NCBI GenBank assembly: GCA_015680685.1
Contig: MNCI01036774.1
Span: 432,995-494,994, forward strand
Source of the DNA: Gnetum montanum
Taxonomy: Eukaryota; Streptophyta; Gnetopsida; Gnetales; Gnetaceae
Length of the DNA: 62,000 bases
Direction: 5' to 3'
Part shown: positions 42,401-52,989 of the stretch, piece by piece
How the letters are laid out: every line of letters starts with the position of its first letter
Position numbering within the stretch: the stretch's first letter is position 1
Program-made: the position numbers and the translations under genes
Notes under the pieces: generated by a model
The model's database searches: none
What the model was told of the DNA's origin: nothing
Seen by the model: the letters and a program-made list of their open reading frames with translations, nothing else

Positions 42401-42651
42401 ATATGCCTCCATGTAAAAGGTGTGCCCAGGAAACATTGAAACAAAGATGCATGTATGTAGCAACCACACAACCAGTAGTAGACACCCTATGGTCGATAGC
42501 TAGAAGGAGCAGAAACATGTGCATGGAACGAACTGAGGAAACCCACGCCCATAACGAAAGCATATATACATTGGAACATGAGCGTCACCAACTTCCACCC
42601 CTTAATCTAAGATCATCAATTGGGAAAAGTTGGGCACTTCTTAGAAATTCA

Positions 42652-42660
42652 AACAGGTGC
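42652..42660 (+). other. Deletion junction removing RT-RNaseH-IN from A1
   Basis: Left of it the sequence aligns with the PR-RT linker of A2 (gaaattcaaacag; A2 about 57640). Right of it (tgctcattatttcagatctc) it aligns with the post-IN block of A2 (about 54740). The missing interval in A2 is about 2.9 kb. No obvious long microhomology; only a few shared bases at the join. Confidence 0.8.
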
Positions 42661-42690
42661 TCATTATTTCAGATCTCTCCCTTACAACTC

Positions 42691-43400
42691 AGTCATGGGG
42701 GAGATGGCCACCTATGCTAATCATATGGGGCCCTCAGTTCTTTTAAGTTTTTGTTTTACATGTTTTTGTTTTACAAATTTCTTTAACTTTTCTACTTTTT
42801 TTTTTACAAATTTCTTTAACTTTTCTCGTTTTTGTTTACACCATCGTTATACTTTTTCAATTTTTGTGTGTGTGTGTGTGTGATCCACCCTGTAAGTTTG
42901 TCCCATAATAAACGTTCTTCATGATGGTATGAACTGTTTTTCTATTGGTTGCTAATGTTTGATTTTTACCTTTAAGTCACAATGTTGATACTAAGGTATG
43001 TTTCTTTTGATATGGTAGGCAATGAGACCACTTCATCCATCCATCCACCAATTTCTATGGTTTCTCTCAGCTTGGAAATGTACAGTCCCCTTCTAGTAAG
43101 AACTTTAACGAATCGGTGACTGCGTGTTTCTCAAACTAAGGAAGGACTCAAGGATTGAAAAGGGTGTGACTTCAAGGGAACTTGATGCTTTTGTGTTGGT
43201 CATTCTCTTAGGTGCTTGAATGTTTCTTCTTGAGTTTTCTTGCTGTTCCGATGTTACCCAACTATCGAAAGCTGAGACAATAAAAATAATCAAGTCTTTG
43301 CATGGTGTGGTTCTCACGCATAAAAACACAACACAAAAAAAACAAAACCAAGTGAGAATTCAAAGCACACCCCTTAGATGAATAAACTTGGACTACAAGC
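42691..43400 (+). other. Conserved non-coding block after IN in A1
   Basis: Begins with AGTCATGGGGG-agatggcc (42691), followed by ttttgttttacatg-type repeats, a (TG)n run at 42865-42881, and a 43020-43370 stretch that is strongly conserved in A2 (54060-54390, reverse), in the truncated copy (45920-46300, reverse) and, weakly, in B. No ORF crosses it. Conservation across copies suggests a leader or RNA signal. Confidence 0.55.
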
Positions 43401-43407
43401 ACTGGTT

Positions 43408-43758
43408 ATGGAACCAAAAGTGTTCCCTCTAACTAAGGCCCTTCTCACTTTCCATTCTCTTCTTTGTTTCATCATAATAGTGGTGGCCCTTGGAGTGTGC
43501 ATTTTTGTTTCCCAAGTGGATGGTTTAACCAAATGCGTTGATGCGAAGTCAGTGAATGTGGTTGGTTTGAGGCCGGAGTTGGAATGAGATTTGCCAAGTC
43601 ACATTAATCATCAAACACACAAGGGGCTGTACACCACCTTGTTCCTAGGATTTCATTCCATTTCTCTTCTCTCCATCCTCCTCTCCATTGTTCACCTCAT
43701 TGCCAGTTGTATCATTAGTGTATATATTTTGGTTGATGCATTGTTTTGTTTTTGGTAA
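43408..43758 (+). pseudogene. Env-position ORF with two hydrophobic segments (A1), one nonsense codon
   Basis: A 117-codon frame (116 residues) from MEPKVFPLTKALL to ...VDALFCFW, interrupted only by TGA at 43585-43587 where A2 has TGG (Trp). Hydrophobic stretches at residues about 14-36 (SLLCFIIIVVALGVCIFVSQ) and 83-108 (SLLSILLSIVHLIASCII). The same ORF is open in A2 (118 residues, 53652-54008), partly present at 45736-45898 and decayed in B (18143). Same strand as gag-pol, between IN and PPT. The product would be a small membrane protein; no homologue is known to me. Confidence 0.6.
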
Positions 43759-44051
43759 ATTCTTGTGGTTAAGACTTTAACTCTTGTTCCATATGACATT
43801 CCCAGGGCCTACGGACTCTTTGGATGTGGGTTTGTTAGGGCATTAAGGGCATAAGCCTGCTTTGGGGAGGACCCACTGACATTCCTATTTGGAGCATTAG
43901 TTAACTTCTTTCCCTTAACATTTTTCAATCTAATTTCTTTTGTTCATTTCCATCTTGACATCCCTTTCATTGATGCCATAGTTGTCCCTTTTCATATATC
44001 TTTCTTATTCCTTTTCTTTCTCCATTTTAACGCTACCGGAGGTTCGCAATT

Positions 44052-44062
44052 AGTCATGGGGG
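44052..44062 (+). other. Extra PPT-like motif AGTCATGGGGG
   Basis: The sequence agtcatgggggta is identical to the PPT at 44619-44631 but lies 567 bp upstream of it. A2 has the same motif at 53347-53357 (reverse). Possibly a second plus-strand priming site. Confidence 0.5.
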
Positions 44063-44249
44063 TACGGGGCCTGATTTTTTCAATTTTCTCTTAGCCCCGA
44101 AATTTTTGATTTTCTTCCTAACCCCTACACCTTCGGTAGTCATCAGTAACATATTCCTAGATCCATATCAACCATACCACAACCTAGCCAATGAGTTTAC
44201 ACCGAAGCAAGGTATCAATTACATGATGATTCAATTACCCTTGCTAATA

Positions 44250-44271
44250 TATGATTGTGTTGTGTGTGCAG
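44250..44271 (+). promoter_or_regulatory. 3' splice-acceptor-like sequence before the second small ORF
   Basis: A T/G-rich tract (attgtgttgtgtgtgcag) ends in AG immediately before an ATG at 44272; a branch-like ctaat lies about 25 bp upstream. In A2 the same place reads gtgtgtgcaa, so the AG is lost there. Subgenomic mRNAs for env-position ORFs are usually spliced, which makes this a candidate acceptor. Confidence 0.35.
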
Positions 44272-44456
44272 ATGGTGGACATACAACAATGGATTGGATC
44301 TGGAGCAAACACTTGGAATGGAGCAGCGTTGAAGCAGCGATGCAAGGAGCAAGGTCAATGGCGTGCTTACAGATGGACAACGAAGGCACAATCTTGGCAT
44401 TGGTAGCAGCAACACTTCTTTCTCTCTTTCTTTCTCAGCTGCCAACAAAGGCCTAA
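44272..44456 (+). pseudogene. Second small post-IN ORF (A1), frameshifted
   Basis: Reads MVDIQQWIGSGANTWNGAAL, then KQRCKEQGQWRAYRW; one indel later the frame continues with GTILALVAATLLSLFLSQLP and TKA before TAA. In A2 (52990-53163) the same peptide is in one frame of 58 codons with a single nonsense codon. The C-terminal part is hydrophobic enough for one membrane segment. It sits where element B has its long post-IN ORF. Confidence 0.45.
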
Positions 44457-44616
44457 TGTCATTGTAATAAGGTGTTCACCCTTGTTGTCATGAACACCAG
44501 TTTTGTCAAGTCTTGTAATAATGATCCGTTCACAAGTCATCCCATTAGTTCCATTCCCCTCAATAATTCCATACCTACCTAATATTATTGTAAGGAACTC
44601 GAGGATGAGTTTTCAT

Positions 44617-44631
44617 TCAGTCATGGGGGTA
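44617..44631 (+). other. Polypurine tract of A1
   Basis: tcagtcatgggggta abuts the 3' LTR start taatgagatgcg. G5 flanked by purines at the 3' side; primes plus-strand DNA. Confidence 0.8.
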
Positions 44632-45579
44632 TAATGAGATGCGATATCGCGGCCGTCGCAATATCGCTTCGTCCCCTACGATATTGCGTACGCGATATCG
44701 CAGTCCGCCACCAAATCTATAAATAAGAGGCAGCACTCCCCTCATTTCTCATCCTAGGCTAGATGTAGTGAAGCTCTATTAGTTTAGTCACTCCAGAGAT
44801 AGAATATTTTCCATGTGCCCGCAGTAGGAGTCCCCAAGTGAATGGATCTTTATTTGAGCAGCTTTGTACCTGAACGCAAGTTGTGTACGACAATAAAGAC
44901 AAGCTTTGTGGATAAACCTTGCAATGCATGGAATAGGTTTATTATTTGTTATTTCTACATGTCATTTATTACATGCATTAGCGAGGCATGAGCATGACTT
45001 GGTTACAAGCATTGACGAATGTGTACGGCTAACCAAGGAATCGGCTACTCATCGCGATTAGATTCTCTCACCCTTGTCTCCTAGAACGTGGGATGAGTAT
45101 GACTTGATTACGAGCATCTACAAATGTGTACGGCTAGTCAAGGAATCAGCTGCTCATCACACTTAGGCTAGTTAGGTGCCTTAGTACGACCACTTCGAGC
45201 ACATGGGTTATGTGTGGTGATCCCAGTAACGATTAGCGTTTGGTAGCCACAGTTGCATAGTTCAGGGTGTGTACGGTAAGTGGGAACGGATGCTGACACT
45301 AGTTAATTTATACTTAGGTCCTTAGTTAGAGTTAGTTAGTTTCTCAACCCTTCACCCTTTAGCGTAGGAGATAAAACCAGAAAAGACCAAAAAATCATAT
45401 ACCTCGGACTTACTTAACCATACACCGTGACAACAACAAGTAAGTCTGGGAAGAAAACGAATGATTAACCCCAAGTGTTCCATGGGGCGTTTAGGCATTT
45501 AGTCTGCGGAGTTCAACCAGATCGTGTGTGCTACGCTCGTTTCATATGGTTGAGTGTAGGGGTACCTCGCCACTCATCA
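44632..45579 (+). repeat. 3' LTR of A1 (948 bp)
   Basis: taatgagatgcg ... ccactcatca. Four gatatc palindromes (44641-44701), TATA box ctataaataag (44717), AATAAA (44892-44897), two ~100-bp R/U5 modules (44985-45087 and 45088-45178), each with tgtgtacggcta and aaggaatc. Followed by the CATGC target duplication. Confidence 0.93.
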
Positions 45580-45584
45580 CATGC

Positions 45585-46302
45585 ACTGCAAGGTTTATCC
45601 AAGAAGTTCATCTTTATTGTCGTACACAACTTGTGTTTAGGTACAATGTTGCTCGAATAAAGATCCGTTCACTTTAGGACTCCTACTGCGGGCACATGGA
45701 AAATATTCTATCTCTAGAGTGATCAAACTCCAGCCTCAAACCAACCACATCCAGTGACTTCACATCAATACATTTGGTCAAACCATCCTCTTGAATAACA
45801 AGAATGCATCTCCAAAGAGCCACCACCATTCCGATGAAACAAAGGAGAGAATTGAAAGCGAGAAGAGCCTTAGTTAGAGGGAACACTTTTGGTTCCATAA
45901 CCAGTGCTTGTAGCCCAAGTTTTATTTCGTCTAAGGGGTGTGCTTTGAATTCTCACTTTTCTTTTCTCTTGTATTTTTTTTTTTTTTTTTGCTTTTTGTG
46001 TTTTGTATTTTTATGCATGAGAACCACACCATGCAAAGACTTCTTATTTTTATTGACTCAGCTTCCGATAATTGGGTAACATCAGAACGGTAAGAAAACT
46101 CAAGAAGATAACATCCAAGCACCCAAGAGAACGGCCAACACAAATGCATCAAGTTTCCTTGAAGTCACACACTTTTCAAACCTTGAGTCCTTCCTTAGTT
46201 TTAGAAATACCCAGTCACCGATTCGTTAAAGTTCTTATTAAGAAGGTGACCGTACATTTCCAAGCCAAGAGAGACCATAGAAACTGGTGGATGGATGGAT
46301 GA
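45585..46302 (-). mobile_element. Truncated reverse Athila-type copy, right part
   Basis: Continues the LTR begun at 37670 (actgcaaggtttatcc... to about 45735), then jumps straight to post-IN sequence equal to A2 53826-54377. The U3, PPT and about 1.1 kb of 3' region are deleted at 45735. The first half of the two-hydrophobic-segment ORF is present (start ATG at 45898, reverse). It ends at about 46302 against the element D repeat. Confidence 0.85.
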
Positions 46303-47515
46303 AGTGTATGAGTTTTAGATTCTCAACTTATGTTGTCAATTAGTATAGACTATGCTAGAATTACATTCCTGGCTCTCATTATGCCTATTTTGAACCCACT
46401 AGTAGGTTTAGTCACTTGGGCTTGATTGTATGGTTATATTGCCCCTCCACCATTAATGCTAGTTTGTGTGATGATATGATGCTTAAATGGTTGTTATTTG
46501 ATGGGAGCTAGCACTAAGTTGTGATGCTGTTTGGTGATGGACATCTTAGAATGGTTGCTTCAACCACCATTTGGATGCATCATTGAGGCTCTTGTTGTAG
46601 GTCTCATCTTACAATAGAGAGGAAGAGTTCACTTTTCTATGGATCCTTTATACCTCCAAAATATTAGAGGGGATGTTTGATACCTCTAGTATTGATAGTT
46701 ACAGACAATGAATGTCAAATACAACTAGGGCTAGTTAAGACTAATTAATAAATTTATGTACATATTAGTTTGATATATACTTATTAGCTTAGTATACATG
46801 ACAACAATCTTACATATGACACTGAGTTTGGTGTGTGTTAGTCTTCATGTGCTTGTCTAGTTAATGGATGGAGAGGATGAATGATTTATATGTTACGTCG
46901 TTTTGCTTGTATGGATGCTTATGTTATAATATTCTTGATGTGCTTGATAGTCAAAGTGCTCTTGCCTAGCCCTTGCTCATGGTACTTATCCTTGGTCGGT
47001 TAGGAGGAAGTGCCAAGGTTTCTCACTCAATTATACTAATTCATCTTGATTTTTAAGTCATGAGGGATTGGGAAAAGGAGGAGGACCATAAGCTTAGCTT
47101 GTTGATACTAATTATGATTTACTATATTTTCCTCTATTATGTAGAGGAACTTTGATAAAGTTATAGTGATGGATATTGATTTTTTTACTTGTGTTTTGGA
47201 TGGCTTACATATTCCTTCCCTATGGTTAGATGTTGGATATTCTAGATAGTTGTTATATTGCATTCTCATAATTATGGATGTTGAATTATTATGCTAAAAT
47301 GTGATGTAGTTGTTTTCCTGTATGATATTGATGTATTATTACATGGTCAAGCTCTATTGGTATCTTAGTTAGTCTTAGTTTTCATTCTTTCTTATTATAC
47401 TTCACTACTTTTTACCATTCAACTTTAGTTCCTTGCCATGATCATGTGTTTCCTATGAATTTAACTTAATGTAATGCTCTTTTACTTAGGTTAGGTAGAA
47501 GGGTGTTATGCATTG
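46303..47515 (+). repeat. Copy of the element D LTR-like repeat
   Basis: gctagcactaagttgtgatg, ggatgcatcattgaggct, gatacctctagtattga and tgtacatattagtttga match the 25.6-27.6 kb units in inverted orientation, and the end (aatgtaatgctcttttactt ... ggtagaagggtgttat) matches the LTR-like end at 25190 inverted. No PBS follows. Confidence 0.6.
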
Positions 47516-47689
47516 TCCATGATTTTTACCAATATTAATATCCAAAAGGGACTTGTCTAGTCATGTCTGATATGATCAATTCATTGTAGGAATAAGGTAC
47601 CTATGTTTCCAATCTAAAGTCTATGAAAAAGTACATGCAAAGAAATTTATCATAGCTCCATGTAAAGTATAGAAAACTCTATCAACCAA

Positions 47690-50461
47690 AATAATATCTA
47701 AGTGGGACCTTACTAAAACCTTAGAGTAGTACTAATAGTAGTGGTAAAATCCATAGTCATGGGAAATGCTACCACCCAGTCAATAGTATCTCTATAGTAA
47801 GTGAATCCTTATGGGTATTATGTATAATAACTTATTTTTCTTATCAGATCTATTATCCATATTACTTATAAGTATTATCCTTCTAAATATCATCAACCAC
47901 CTACCCCATGCTTTGAATCTCCCTATTATGTTTCTCATTCATATAGCAACCTGCTAAATCATCTTCTACAAATTTTTTCACCACCTCTAATGCAAGGTGA
48001 AATTGTCAATAAAACCTTAACAGAAAAATGCTATCCATGTCATTAATATGAAGATGAGTTATGCTATCGTTGATCTTGAACACAAGCCCACAAAAAGAAC
48101 TTTATTATGGATGATCTCTAAGCTTGTGAATAAACTTAGTAGGACTCATCAACTTATCTCAATCAATTAGAGAGTAGAAATTAGAAACAAACAACTTAAT
48201 TAATGCACCTTCTCTTGATCATCAAACTCAGCCAATAGGACAAATCAATGTTGAAACCATTGTTAAGACTTTCATGATCACACATGCAATGTTCAATTGG
48301 ATGAAGTTGTCAAGCACTCTTTCATAAAAGAGAACTGATCTTAACAACCCAATCATCTATTTACAAATTGCAAGAAATCCATTTTGCAAGGCTCTACTAG
48401 GCTTAAGTTCAAGTGTAAATCTCATTCTCTAAGAAATGTAAAAGGTGTAAAACCTACCACACTAAAAAAAGAAACATCAAGTTATATTTGCTAGATAAAT
48501 CTATCATAATGCTCATAGAACAAATTGATAATATTGTAACCATCATTAGTGGGTGGTTCTTTTGTGCAAATCGCTTGGTTATTCATAGTTGAAGCAACAA
48601 GGGAGAATTCCCAATCACTATGAAAATACCCTAGATAAGCATAATCGAGGCTAAATTGGATATTAGAGATCTCTCCTTGAATATTTTCAAGGAAAAGAAA
48701 TGTAACATAATCAATATAAAATTAGTATCTTGTGTTGCATACATCAATACAAGGTGCAACTACATGTAGAAAATTTGAAATGTCAAAGCCATCACCATCT
48801 TCACATGCAAAAAATATGAAGAGTAGAAGTGTGTGTAATAGTTTATGTATGTAGTAGCTACTAAACATGAAGATGTCTAGTGATTGGTTAATGATAATAA
48901 AAATAAACTAGACATTTGCATGGAACCAAATGAAAAGATCATTAATTCCTATATTGAGAAGATGGACAAGCCCGAAGAGATAAAACAAAATCTCTTTCAA
49001 TTAGGCTACATTCAAAAAGATCATATAAATTATAAAAAGTTAAATGTTCCAAAAGAAAGTGTGCTTGACTCTATTAAACCCAAAACACTTATTAAATCAA
49101 AAGAATATATGCACCTAAAGAATGAAAATTCCATCATCATAAATGTTTAACTGACAAAAAAATAGAAGTAGCTACTTAAGGTGATCAATAAATGGTTGGT
49201 AACATTCATGTGGTCCCATGATGAGATCATAAAATTTGATCCTCATATATGTCAACATTGGGTATACATAAATCCAATAGTGAAACAAAGAATATTTCCT
49301 CAATGTAAACTTAATTCTAAGTTAAAAGATGCAATAAAGTACAAAATTAAAAAGATTCTAAAAGTGGGATTTATGTACAAAGTGGTAAATAGCAAGTAGG
49401 TTAGCCCACTTATTATTCTTCCTAAGAAATACAATAAATGAAGAATTTATGTTGAATTTAGGTTGTTGAATTCTATCATGTTTATAGATTATTTCCTATT
49501 AACTTTTTTAGTCCAAGTATTGCATACCATTTTAAAACATAAATATTATAGATTTCTAGATGAATGTCATGATTATAATTAGATCCAAAATTCTGCAAGA
49601 AGATTAATCCAAAATCTATTCACATGTTGTTAAGAAACATTTTCATAAAAGAAGATGATATTTAAGTTGTGTAATGTCCTAACAACATTTCAACATTTAG
49701 TCTTTGGTATCTTTTAAAAGTAGATAAGAAATGGAATTGAGGTCTTCATGGATGATTTTTCCACCTACAAATCTAATTTTGAGTAGATAGCTGATAGGTT
49801 TAAATAGGTACTAAAGCACTATATTGAAAAATATAAATTTTTATTGGTAGAATAGTCACTTAATGGCTTAAAAAGCTATAATCTTGGGGCACAAAATGTC
49901 AAAAAAAGGGATTGAAGTGGATTTAGAGACAATCATGATGATCCAAGGAATCACTTAGATATTAGAAACAATGAGATATGTGAAGACCTTTCTTGGACAT
50001 ATAGGATATTACATGAGATTCATTGAGATAGATAATGGGGTGGAGGCATTCATGGATGATTTTTTGACCACGGATCTAATTTTAAGTAGATATTTGATAG
50101 GCTTAAATAGCTACTAAAGCACTATATTGAGATACATATGAATATTCATTCATAGAAAATTCCCTTAATGGTTTAGAAATCTATAGCCATGGGGCATAGA
50201 ATGTTAGAAAAAGGGATTGAGGTGGATTTGGAAAAGATCACGATGATCCAAGAAATCATTTAGAGATCTCTAACAATGAAATATGTAAGGACCTTCCTTA
50301 GACACATGGGGCATTACATGAAATTCATTGAGAACCTCTTCAAAATTGCCAGATCATTACTAGAACTACCTAAGAGAGATGCATCATTCATGTAGACTAA
50401 TAAATGTGATCAAGCATTGAAATTTTTCAAGAAGAATCCTATAGACACTATTGAAAAGTAA
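47690..50461 (+). pseudogene. Relic C: Athila-type gag end, protease and RT, highly decayed
   Basis: 47706-47780 aligns with the Pro/Gln linker of A1 (tagtcatgggaaatgc). Protease: MITHAMFNWMKL, LNNPIIYLQIARNPFCKALL, GLSSSVNLI (catalytic Asp lost). Linker: LLKVINKWLVTFMWSHDEI, DPHICQHWVYINP. RT: LKDAIKYKIKKILKVGFMYK, VSPLIILPKKYNK, FRLLNSIMFIDYF, VFMDDFSTYKS. It stops shortly after the connection domain (SLLELPKRDASFM). The A+T content is higher than in A1/A2. No LTRs attached. Confidence 0.82.
49744..50340 (+). repeat. ~305-bp tandem duplication inside the RT of relic C
   Basis: ttcatggatgatttttccac starts at 49744 and recurs (ttcatggatgattttttgac) at 50049. Both copies run through catggggcat-type RT/RNase H connection sequence to attcattgaga. 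The copies differ by many substitutions, so the duplication is old and was followed by separate decay. Confidence 0.85.
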
Positions 50462-51353
50462 GGTGCATGGAAAGTGATCTAAACATTTTCTTAAACTTAA
50501 AAATTATTACTTTGTGTGGCCTTTTCTTTGACTTCTTGTATCTTCCCTCTTTGTTAAGGTTTTCCATATTTTTAGTGACTTATTATGTGCTACTTTAGAT
50601 CTCTTAGGGTCATTTTGGTTATCTTCTGAGCCTTTCATACTACTATGAGTGTTTTGTGTGTCTCTTGAGCTTTCGTTTTATGTCTCTATGGAAATTTTAT
50701 CTCTTTTGGAAATTTTATACCTCTTTGGACATTCTTGACCTCTTTTGGGCCATTACATTATGAGAATGAGAAATTGTGAGAGAAAATATGAATATGTTTT
50801 CTTTGAGCATCTATGGAGGACTAGATATAGGGGCATTTAGAAGAGTCATCTTTTGATGTATGTCTTACAACAATATATAAAGACAAATTTTTATGACATC
50901 TTTATATCGACAAAACTTTGAGAATCATTTGAACATTGGTCATAAAGAGAAAAGAAAATGTGAGAAAGGATATGTTATCCTTTACCTTGTCTTCGAGATT
51001 GGACTTTTTATCCTTTGTCTTCTTTGTCTTTAAGAAGAACTAGTATTCTTATTCTTCTCTGTGTTTGAAAGGATCCTTTGTCCTTGTCCTTGGAGAAAAT
51101 TCAATGTCCTTCTTCTAATTGTTAAGAGGATCTAATATGCTCTAATTGATCTTTAAAAAAATATTTTTTAAAAAATCCTCATTCTTTAAATATTTTTCAA
51201 CAAAATTTATCTCATGACCTTTGAAACATGCTTTAAAATAAAATCTTCTTCAATTATTCTTCAAACTTTAAACAAATAAGTTCTTCTTCTTCTTATCATG
51301 TTTTTTAGCCCTTTAAGATCAAGATTCAAACCTTTCAACTCCAATACCACTGT
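50462..51353. other. AT-rich segment without recognised gene
   Basis: No domains. Around 50520-50760 are repeated cttttggaaattttat and ctctttgg words. The last ~50 bp (aacctttcaactccaataccac) read, on the minus strand, like a PBS region leading away from the LTR at 51354. Confidence 0.45.
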
Positions 51354-51997
51354 TGAAGTATGTGTGGAAGCTTGGAATGTATTTGAAATTTGATGATATC
51401 ACCGAAAACCATCTGGATCAATTAAGATCAAGATCCTTTACAACTTTATTGCTAGTGGTCTTGAAGCACTAAGAAAATACAGCTCTCTTGGGCAAATTTT
51501 AGAAATATTATTGGAGATCACCTGAGTGATGAGAATCAATATCATTGATACTGTTTTCAAATTTGAACATATCATAACATATTGATGCAATGATGAGAGG
51601 TGACATAGAAAAATTTCTTAGCAATTTATGTTGTTGGAATTGATGCACAGGGACTAGCGAAGAAATCATTTTTTAAATGCATGATCCAAATAAAATCCAA
51701 TTTATTTTGCCTTGAACTTGTAATGAATCCTCATATATTTGAGTGTAGAACAAAATATAATAAAGAATAAATATTTAATGTATATTTGAGACAAAGGTAG
51801 TGAAATAGAGAAGAAAATTAAGCTTTGATATAAATTAACTATTTGAAATTCTTGAAAAGGCATCATTCTATCAAATATTTGATGCTACTTTACGTCTATT
51901 TTATATAATGGCTAAGAAATAACTTGAAAGGAATGATATATTTATGTCTATGATGAGAATGAGTCAAAATTATGATCAAAGCACCAAAATTAACTTC
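51341..51997 (-). mobile_element. Reverse copia-type LTR start with PBS, split by A2
   Basis: Minus strand ...cacacatacttcaaca followed by gtggtattggagttg is an LTR 3' terminus plus a degenerate tRNA-iMet site. The LTR would run rightwards from 51354, be interrupted by A2 at 51997, and continue at 61885 to beyond the window. No coding domains on the left side are readable. Confidence 0.45.
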
Positions 51998-52814
51998 TGA
52001 TGAGTGGCAAGGTATCCCTACACTCAACCATACGAATACGAGCGTAGCACGCACGATTCGGTTGAACTTCGCCGACTAAGTGCCTACATGCCTCATGGAA
52101 CACTTAAGGTTAATTATTCGTTGTCTTCCTAGACTTACTTGTAGTTGTCATGATTGTATGGTTAAGTAAGTCTGAGGTATATGATTTTTATAGTCTTTTC
52201 TGTTTTATCTCCTATGCTGAGAGGTGAAGGGTTGAAGAGACTAATTAACTAACTTTAACTAACTAACTAAGTCTAAATTAACCTAGCATCAGCATCCGTT
52301 CCCACTTACCGTTCATACCCTGAACCAATGCAACCTTGGTTACCAAATGCTAATCGTTGCTGGGATCACCAAGCATAACGCACATGCTCGAAGTGGTCGT
52401 ACCGAGGCACTTAACTAGGAGAGAAGGGTTGAGAGAGATTTAATGACTAATAAAGTGATTAAATCATAAACAATAAATAACAATAAATAAAATCCTATTT
52501 AGCCTATCCCATGCACTGCAAGGTTTATCCAAGAAGTTCATCTTTATTGCCGTACACAAACATGTGTTCAGGTACAATATTTGCTCGAATAAAGATCCGT
52601 TCATTTTGGAGTTCCTACTATAGGAACATGGAAGATATTCTATCTCTGGAGGGATCAAACTACCAGAGTTTCACTATGGTCTAAGCCTAGGATGAGAAAA
52701 AAGGGAGAGCTGCCTCTTATTTATAGAACTGGTGGCAGACCACGATATCGCAGGGGAAGACGTGATATCGTGGTGGAAGCGATATCGCAGCCCATGCGAT
52801 ATTGCGTCCCATCA
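51998..52814 (-). repeat. 3' LTR of A2 (817 bp)
   Basis: Plus-strand view: tgatgagtggcaagg ... gcgtcccatca. Four palindromic sites (52743-52805: cgatatcg, tgatatcg, gcgatatcgc, gcgatattgc), TATA box (revcomp) near 52719. Lacks the tandem R/U5 modules of A1. Confidence 0.93.
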
Positions 52815-52830
52815 TACCTCCATGACTAAA
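52815..52830 (-). other. Polypurine tract of A2
   Basis: Minus strand tttagtcatggaggta directly before the LTR start tgatggg. One G-to-A change relative to A1. Confidence 0.75.
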
Positions 52831-52989
52831 TGAAAATTTGTCCTTGAGTTCCTTACAAAATATTGGGAAGGTATGGGATTATTGACTCAAAATGGAACTA
52901 ATGGGATGACATGTGAACGGATCATCATTACAAGACAAGACAAAACTAGTATTCATGACAACAAGAGTGAACACCTTATTACATTGACA

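Larger units (their letters stand above)
38385..45579 (+). mobile_element. Element A1: Athila-type element without RT, RNase H and IN
   Basis: Both LTRs, PBS, gag, protease, the post-IN region and PPT are present, flanked by a perfect 5-bp target duplication CATGC (38380-38384 and 45580-45584). Comparison with A2 places a deletion of about 2.7 kb at 42652-42660, joining the PR-RT linker to the post-IN block. It inserted, in opposite orientation, into an LTR of its own family. Length 7.2 kb. Confidence 0.93.

Noticed and set aside
44106-44456. 116-codon plus-strand frame taken as one gene
   Set aside because: Its first half is non-coding 3' region that is not conserved as protein; only its last ~25 codons agree with the small ORF seen in A2, after an indel.
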